A stretch of 10,402 nt of DNA, from assembly GCA_947632315.1 (NCBI GenBank), contig CANROV010000062.1:1-10402 (forward strand), read 5' to 3'. The notes beneath the pieces were generated by a model that worked only from the letters and a program-made list of their open reading frames with translations, was not told where the DNA came from and searched no databases. This document shows positions 6,032 to 10,402 of the stretch, one piece after another. The stretch comes from Candidatus Gastranaerophilales bacterium. Lineage in GTDB: Bacteria; Cyanobacteriota; Vampirovibrionia; Gastranaerophilales; Gastranaerophilaceae. Within the stretch, counting starts at the first letter, position 1. Each line of letters opens with the position of its first letter. The translations under genes and the position numbers were made by a program.

Positions 6032-7753
6032 TTATTGATATAACGGAGCTAATTTTGCTTCCTGCTGAGGAATTACTCCTTCTTCTATCGGAAGATAAAC
6101 TCTATAATCAATTACCGGGAAGCAATTATCTATTGACTCAAATTTCTTTAACTGATTATCATCTATACTATTCGATTCAATCATATCGGCAATTTTTTCA
6201 AACCTTGCAACGTGTTCCATGAATCTTTCGGTTGCATAATCTTTTGCCTGCCATGTTGTAATCAAAAACGGCCAATCAGAACTTTGTAATAATAAATTTT
6301 CCCTTGCTAACTGATTTAATGCTCTGTGTAATAATTTATCTTCAGGTATTTTTTCATATTTTGAAACAATTTCAATTATTCTCTTTTCGCAAGCATGTAT
6401 AATAGGCCACATCCATTCTGTTAAATGATTCATCCAGACATAGAAGTGTCCGCCTTGACCCCATGAACTTTCAGGAATTTGGATTGTATCAACCGGCGGG
6501 TGTTTTTCTAAATATTCACCTGCTGTACATCTTTCTATCTCAGGTAAGAAATTATTTAATTTCCTTATAACCTGCTTTATAAATTCAATTCCTTCAAACC
6601 ACCAGTGTCCGTATAACTCTGTATCAAATGACACCATTAACAAGCCTTCTTTATTTTTTGCTTTTTTATAATCATTTAATAAATGATATATTAATGTAGT
6701 GTAGTGATCGGAATTAGAATTTACCTGATTCATAGCTAAAACAGGGTCATATAACATTTTATCGCCTAAATCTGTTTTGGAAGATGTAATTCTCCAATAG
6801 TTCATACCTGATTTATCATCTTTCTTGTGAAATTCACGATAAACGCCGTCACCCGGATATCCGTCCGCTGCCGACCATACTTGGAAGCCCGCACGGTCAT
6901 TTCTGCCCATAACTGCAACTTGTGCATCAGGAAGCCAATATGCCGAATATGTATCATAACCTGTAGCTTCACGTTTAGGAAGCGGTATATATTCAATATT
7001 TCCGTATATACCGACAACTCTTCTTTCGCCGACCGAATTTCCGCCTTCAATAACATGTGATTCAGTAAAGAAATATTCAATATCATTATTTTGAAGAGTT
7101 ACTTCAATAGCAGGACGCCATTTCTTCTTGCCGTCTTTTCCTATATATTCATAACCTTGTCTGTATGCACATTCAGGCAGCCAACATCCTTTCGCCTTTT
7201 TTCCGAATAATCGTTTTGTTGTATCCTGACCAACTTTAAACTGCGCATTTAAGTTTGAATCAGTTGCCAATAACGGTGAAAAACCATGTGTTGCTCCTGA
7301 TGTTGTTATTTCTATACATCCTAAATCTTGATATTTCTTGAACGCAGATATTAAATCTTTGTTATATTTATTTACAAAAGAATCTTTAATATGATTAAAC
7401 CAATCAAAATAATATTTAGCAAGGTATTTTAAATGCTGTGAATGAGGCACTTTGTCATCAGGATACCTCTCTAAATCCTTAGAAACAGCTGTAATTCTTG
7501 AAACTAAATATTCTATAAACCCGTTTTGCAAATGCTCGTCATTTAACTGCTCAGCTAATATCGGAGTTATACCCACTGTTAACTTCGCTTTTATACCTTC
7601 TTCTTCATATAATTCCGAAATCGCATTCAATAACGGAACATATGTTTCTGACATACATTCGTATAAATTTTCTTCGCCAAACGGCCACATTCCTGCCATC
7701 CTGTAATATGGTAAGTGTGAATGCAGCATAAATACAAATGAACCTAATGACAT
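6032..7753 (-). CDS. GH57 1,4-alpha-glucan branching enzyme
   Basis: A cytoplasmic glycoside hydrolase family 57 enzyme, 573 aa, that should cut alpha-1,4 glucan chains and reattach them as alpha-1,6 branches during glycogen synthesis. The five GH57 regions are visible: HSHLP (11-15), SGATHGFSPLL (152-162), WLPECAY (191-197) with predicted nucleophile E194, SFDTELYGHWWFEG (375-388) with predicted acid/base D377, and ESSWGQGGHFYVWMN (428-442). The N-terminal FMLHSHLPYYRMAGMWPFGE and the helical C-terminal DUF1957-like region (about 430-530) match branching enzymes such as those of Thermus and Thermococcus more than GH57 amylases. A GGAGGA ribosome binding site (7763-7758) lies 4 nt before the ATG. 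No other glycogen genes are in the window, so it appears to be transcribed alone. Confidence 0.92.
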   Translation of the reverse strand: MSLGSFVFMLHSHLPYYRMAGMWPFGEENLYECMSETYVPLLNAISELYEEEGIKAKLTVGITPILAEQLNDEHLQNGFIEYLVSRITAVSKDLERYPDDKVPHSQHLKYLAKYYFDWFNHIKDSFVNKYNKDLISAFKKYQDLGCIEITTSGATHGFSPLLATDSNLNAQFKVGQDTTKRLFGKKAKGCWLPECAYRQGYEYIGKDGKKKWRPAIEVTLQNNDIEYFFTESHVIEGGNSVGERRVVGIYGNIEYIPLPKREATGYDTYSAYWLPDAQVAVMGRNDRAGFQVWSAADGYPGDGVYREFHKKDDKSGMNYWRITSSKTDLGDKMLYDPVLAMNQVNSNSDHYTTLIYHLLNDYKKAKNKEGLLMVSFDTELYGHWWFEGIEFIKQVIRKLNNFLPEIERCTAGEYLEKHPPVDTIQIPESSWGQGGHFYVWMNHLTEWMWPIIHACEKRIIEIVSKYEKIPEDKLLHRALNQLARENLLLQSSDWPFLITTWQAKDYATERFMEHVARFEKIADMIESNSIDDNQLKKFESIDNCFPVIDYRVYLPIEEGVIPQQEAKLAPLYQ

Positions 7754-7787
7754 AATGTCCTCCGTCTTTTATTGTAAATACAAGTTA

Positions 7788-7816
7788 TTTATAGCATAAA
7801 TTTAAAAAAAGTATAA
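7788..7816 (-). promoter_or_regulatory. Promoter of the GH57 gene (TTATAC-N17-TATAAA, extended -10)
   Basis: On the minus strand TTATAC (7816-7811) stands 17 bp before TATAAA (7793-7788), which is preceded by TGC. This extended -10 resembles those of the three rightward promoters, but the ATGAC element is missing. Predicted start is near 7781. Confidence 0.5.
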
Positions 7817-7982
7817 GCCTTTAGTATTAATTCTAAAGTATTGTTTACAAAACTTTGAAATTATATTTTTGTAATTCAATTTAATATTTCACTTTTACAT
7901 GTTTCCTTTAAATAACTTAGCTCTTTAAAAAAATATATAAGTGTGTAATAATTATAAAGAAAGTACTTTGAAAATTAAATAT
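7817..7982. other. AT-rich upstream region of tmRNA
   Basis: No gene is seen here. It should contain the tmRNA promoter. A TTTACA (7894-7899) could be a -35 box but has no good -10 box 16-18 bp later. TATAAA (7953-7958) is a possible -10 without a matching -35. I cannot choose between them. Confidence 0.25.
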
Positions 7983-8373
7983 GGGGACGTTTTGGATTTG
8001 ACGGGTGGATTGGTGTATTCAGGCTGCGAGTCCGAGCGCTGTTCTCGGTTATCAACGAGCTATCTAAAATAAACGCTACAAATAACGTAGTTAAAGCTGA
8101 TTTTTCAAGAGCTAGAGCTCTCGCTGCCTAGGGCAGTTCAGCCGTTGTGTTAGACCAGCTTGCCGTTTAACATAACGCCATTATGCAAGCTGCAATCTCA
8201 AGATGGAAGTATTGAGATTAAGTTTTACTTCCACACTGCGTATCAGTCAAAACTGCTATGGTAATTTTATAGGAGTGGTTCGTGCCGTAATTTTACCTAA
8301 ATTAACTGGCCTACACTCGTAGATGCAGGCTTATATCCCATTCCGGACGAGAGTTCGAATCTCTCCGTCTCCA
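7983..8373 (+). ncRNA. ssrA: tmRNA (transfer-messenger RNA)
   Basis: tmRNA rescues ribosomes stalled on broken mRNAs and adds a degradation tag. The 5' end GGGGACG (7983-7989) pairs with CGTCTCC (8366-8372), giving a 7-bp acceptor stem with one G-U pair. Conserved GGATTTGACGGG follows. The T arm is GAGAG-TTCGAAT-CTCTC (about 8349-8365). Discriminator base A is at 8373 and the terminal CCA is not encoded. An internal hairpin CCGAG/CTCGG (8032-8036/8044-8048) fits the first pseudoknot region. The length of 391 nt (before CCA) is a little above the E. coli RNA. It is a standard one-piece form, not the permuted two-piece type of some cyanobacteria. The 3' end is followed by T-rich sequence and by a partial duplication 152 bp downstream. 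Confidence 0.95.
8075..8131 (+). other. tmRNA tag-peptide reading frame
   Basis: The resume codon GCT (8075-8077) opens a frame encoding ATNNVVKADFSRARALAA and ending at TAG (8129-8131). The ALAA end is the typical ClpXP-type degradation signal. The NNVV...F.R pattern recalls cyanobacterial tags (ANNIV..F.R...), though this tag is longer at 18 residues. Confidence 0.88.
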
Positions 8374-8376
8374 TTT
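8357..8376 (+). repeat. Direct repeat copy 1: tmRNA T-loop/acceptor 3' end (att-like)
   Basis: The 20 bp GAATCTCTCCGTCTCCATTT cover the end of the T loop, the 3' strands of T stem and acceptor, the discriminator and three following T. An identical copy lies at 8509-8528. This is the part of ssrA typically used as attachment core by site-specific integrases. Confidence 0.85.
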
Positions 8377-8400
8377 TTTCATATTTTTCTTTAGTTTTAT

Positions 8401-8504
8401 GTTCGAGATTACGAACTGGTTTGTTTCTCTCATCACTGAAGCAAACGGAGTTCTGCTCTTCGAGTATCCTGCCTCGCTAGGCTCGTGTTTCTCGCCTGCG
8501 ATTC
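8401..8504 (+). other. Structured, relatively GC-rich spacer between the ssrA repeats
   Basis: This patch between the two 20-bp repeats is visibly richer in G+C than its flanks and is full of short inverted repeats: GTTCG/CGAAC (8401-8405/8412-8416), a 9-bp stem with one wobble pair (8419-8427/8438-8446), and CGAG/CTCG with inner CCT/AGG (8461-8485). ACGGAG (8445-8450) can also pair with CTCCGT (8515-8520) inside the second repeat. I could not fold it into a tRNA, and no open frame with a ribosome binding site was seen. It may be the residue of an integrated element, or a small structured RNA. Confidence 0.5.
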
Positions 8505-8508
8505 AGGG

Positions 8509-8528
8509 GAATCTCTCCGTCTCCATTT
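8509..8528 (+). repeat. Direct repeat copy 2: duplicated tmRNA 3' end (att-like)
   Basis: An exact 20-bp copy of 8357-8376 that lacks the 5' half of the T arm, so it is not part of a second tmRNA. From here to 8667 the sequence is A/T-rich with no gene and no confident promoter, and it ends in the AAAAGGGG ribosome binding site (8655-8662) of the next gene. Confidence 0.85.
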
Positions 8529-8667
8529 CTTATTTTTTTCATAGATTTATCAGCTTTGGCTTTAATTGAATTATAAATTAATTATTTTTTTAGAAAAATT
8601 TGTTTTTGATTAAATTAAAGTTTTTATTTTTTTTGCCGATATATATTCCGGTGGAAAAGGGGTATAT

Positions 8668-10402
8668 ATGATAAATATTAACAAACAACAAAATGTATTT
8701 GCATCTCAAGATTATTCTGGTACAAGCAGTTATATGTTTTTAACTAATGATAATATTTTTTCTAAAAGTGATACATTATTTCCTATATATAGTGATGAAA
8801 ATAACTGTAATTCAACAAGTGATACTTCGTCTGATGATTATTCAAATTGGGGCAGTGTTATTAAGCCGGAACTAAAATCATTCTTCGGGAAAAAATATTA
8901 TGTTTTTAAAGCCAATAATGGGTTAGAGTTTAAATTTGATGCAACTGATGATGTTGTTATCAAATACAATAAAGATACAAATGAATATTTTATTGAAAAT
9001 GCAGAAAATCTTGAAATTAAAGGTAGTAAAGATGATGACAAAATTATAATTAAAGATTCTAATGTTAATTCTGTAAACGGTAAAAACGGAAATGATATTA
9101 TTACTGTTATTAACTCTGAAATATCTAATTTGTTAGGCGGTAACGGTCAAGACAAAATTAATATATCTGATAATTCAACAATTCAATATATTGATGGTAA
9201 CTCAGGTCAAGATAATATTAATGTTAGTGACTCCTCCGTTCAATATATATACGGCAGTAATGATGATGATAATATTAAAATTTCTAATTCCGATATATTG
9301 AAAATTTATGCAGGCTCAGGCAACGACGAAATATTAATTAATAATTCTAATGTTTCTGAAATTAAAGGTGAAAAAGGAAATGATGTCTTTGTTATAAACA
9401 CTTCTTCTGAAATTGATAATATTTACGGTGATAATGGTGATGATGTTTTTAAAATCAATAATTCAACAGTAAATAATATTGATGGCGGTAAAAACGATGA
9501 TTCTCTATATATTAATAATTCAAATATAAAAAATAAAAATAAGATTGAAACTACAGTAAATAATAAAGAAGAAACTCCAACTTCCAATTCAAATCCCACT
9601 GTGAATAATAATGTTTCAACATCACCAATTAGTTCTCTGAGTGATGAATCAATCGACCGGGCTATTGATATTGTTAATTCTATTTCTTCTCAATATTCAA
9701 ATAAAAACTTAACACCTGATGAACAAATGCAGATGTTAACTATTGATATGTTAAGTGATAATCTTAAAAACATTCAATCTCAATTTAAACAGCAGCTTTC
9801 TTCTGAAGGCTGTGTCTGTGACGGCTTTAATTTTATTAAAGAACTTATTGATTTAGGTGTCTCAAGAGATGATATTCAATCTGCAATTAATGAACAATCT
9901 CAAATGATTCAAGAATTAAATAATGCACTTAACGGGAAATCTGATTCAACTTTTGAAGAAGTTTTCAAAAAATGGACAGGTGTTGAATATAATCAAGATA
10001 ATATTCAAGAATTTTTTGAAACTCAGCAAAAATATTCACTTTTTACGAATGGAATACAACAATTTAATAAATTATTTAATTCGTCTGTTAATGCAGATAA
10101 TCTGCAAGAAGTATTTGACATATATACAGAATTCTATGGCGATAAAAATAAAGCAAAAGATGAATTAAATAAAGCTTTAACTAATCTTAAAAACGATACA
10201 AAGATATTAAATGGAAATATACCATCTTATCGTATTACTGATGATTTTAAACTTGAAATGACATCTGTTTGGGGTAATAAAACATATACTAATACAATAG
10301 AACTTTCTAAATCTGATAATTTACTAACACAAAATATAAACTCTTACCAAAATTCTGTGCAAAATGCTCAAAATGATTTTATTAATACCTGTGAAAAAAG
10401 TA
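8668..10402 (+). CDS. Large RTX-like repeat protein, C-terminus outside the window
   Basis: The frame is open for 578 codons to the window edge. ATG 8668 follows AAAAGGGG (8655-8662) at 5 nt. The N-terminal 110 residues are Asp/Asn/Ser-rich with no signal peptide. Residues 113-290 hold nine tandem repeats of 19-20 residues, each about I-x-G-x-x-G-x-D-x-I-x-I-x-x-S-x-I. The GxxGxD part recalls RTX calcium-binding nonapeptides, but it occurs once per 19 residues instead of every nine. The repeats probably form a parallel beta-solenoid. A Ser/Thr/Asn linker (about 290-325) leads to a largely helical region (about 328 onward) with C382-V-C384. RTX proteins often leave the cell by type I secretion through a C-terminal signal, which would lie outside this window. 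The function is unknown; a surface or secreted protein is likely. Confidence 0.8.
   Translation, partial: MININKQQNVFASQDYSGTSSYMFLTNDNIFSKSDTLFPIYSDENNCNSTSDTSSDDYSNWGSVIKPELKSFFGKKYYVFKANNGLEFKFDATDDVVIKYNKDTNEYFIENAENLEIKGSKDDDKIIIKDSNVNSVNGKNGNDIITVINSEISNLLGGNGQDKINISDNSTIQYIDGNSGQDNINVSDSSVQYIYGSNDDDNIKISNSDILKIYAGSGNDEILINNSNVSEIKGEKGNDVFVINTSSEIDNIYGDNGDDVFKINNSTVNNIDGGKNDDSLYINNSNIKNKNKIETTVNNKEETPTSNSNPTVNNNVSTSPISSLSDESIDRAIDIVNSISSQYSNKNLTPDEQMQMLTIDMLSDNLKNIQSQFKQQLSSEGCVCDGFNFIKELIDLGVSRDDIQSAINEQSQMIQELNNALNGKSDSTFEEVFKKWTGVEYNQDNIQEFFETQQKYSLFTNGIQQFNKLFNSSVNADNLQEVFDIYTEFYGDKNKAKDELNKALTNLKNDTKILNGNIPSYRITDDFKLEMTSVWGNKTYTNTIELSKSDNLLTQNINSYQNSVQNAQNDFINTCEKS
9004..9537 (+). 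repeat. Nine in-frame 57/60-bp coding repeats
   Basis: The coding repeat array (residues 113-290) has its key glycines at residues 119, 138, 157, 177, 196, 216 (shifted by one), 234, 254 and 273, a period of 19 or 20 codons. The protein pattern is clear, but the DNA copies have diverged, so this is an old array rather than a recent expansion. Confidence 0.8.

Noticed and set aside
6802..7086. Second open frames inside the GH57 gene (both strands, also 7452-7706)
   Set aside because: They overlap the catalytic domain of a clearly conserved enzyme and show no independent start signals.
8445..8525. A tRNA gene formed by the ACGGAG/CTCCGT pairing and the duplicated acceptor end
   Set aside because: No D arm, anticodon arm or standard T arm (GTTCRAN loop with a 5-bp stem) could be placed between them.
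9923..10168. 81-codon plus-strand frame inside the repeat-protein gene
   Set aside because: It is out of frame with the long open repeat-protein frame and has no ribosome binding site; its Lys/Ile/Leu-rich translation is typical of A/T-rich shadow frames.

Overview
The window is AT-rich (about 30% G+C by eye) with dense bacterial genes. My best guess is an uncultured gut-type Melainabacteria/Vampirovibrionia (Gastranaerophilales-like) relative of the Cyanobacteria. The reasons are low G+C, a GH57 glucan branching enzyme of the kind common in cyanobacteria, and a tmRNA tag (ATNNVVKADFSRARALAA) that recalls cyanobacterial tags of the form ANNIV..F.R...AA. This placement is an inference from memory.

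Layout. 1-624 (-): 5' part of an FAD-dependent oxidoreductase, cut by the window edge. 805-1848 (+): stand-alone MnmC/MnmD-type tRNA wobble-uridine methyltransferase. 2048-2716 (+): NarL/FixJ response regulator with no kinase beside it. 2814-3953 (+): a protein made of four consecutive GntR-like winged-helix domains and no effector domain. 4136-4303 (+): a 55-aa peptide gene with its own promoter, strong ribosome binding site and terminator. 4380-5165 and 5235-5981 (+): two related exported von Willebrand factor A (VWA) proteins. 6032-7753 (-): GH57 1,4-alpha-glucan branching enzyme, facing the VWA genes across a shared bidirectional terminator. 7983-8373 (+): tmRNA (ssrA). 8374-8667: a structured, relatively GC-rich patch carrying a 20-bp copy of the tmRNA 3' end, then an AT-rich leader. 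8668 to the right edge (+): a large protein with nine 19-20-residue RTX-like repeats, open to the window end.

How parts may work together. The small peptide gene and both VWA genes are each preceded by the same promoter-like pattern, ATGAC-N15-TGCTA, at identical spacing. This suggests one co-expressed set of a small Cys-terminated peptide plus two exported VWA proteins, next to two regulators (NarL type and tandem GntR type). That link is inference. The 20-bp duplication of the ssrA 3' end looks like an integration scar or attachment site, and the repeat-protein gene begins just beyond it. The most unusual items are the four-winged-helix regulator, the shared promoter pattern with its orphan peptide, and the ssrA duplication.
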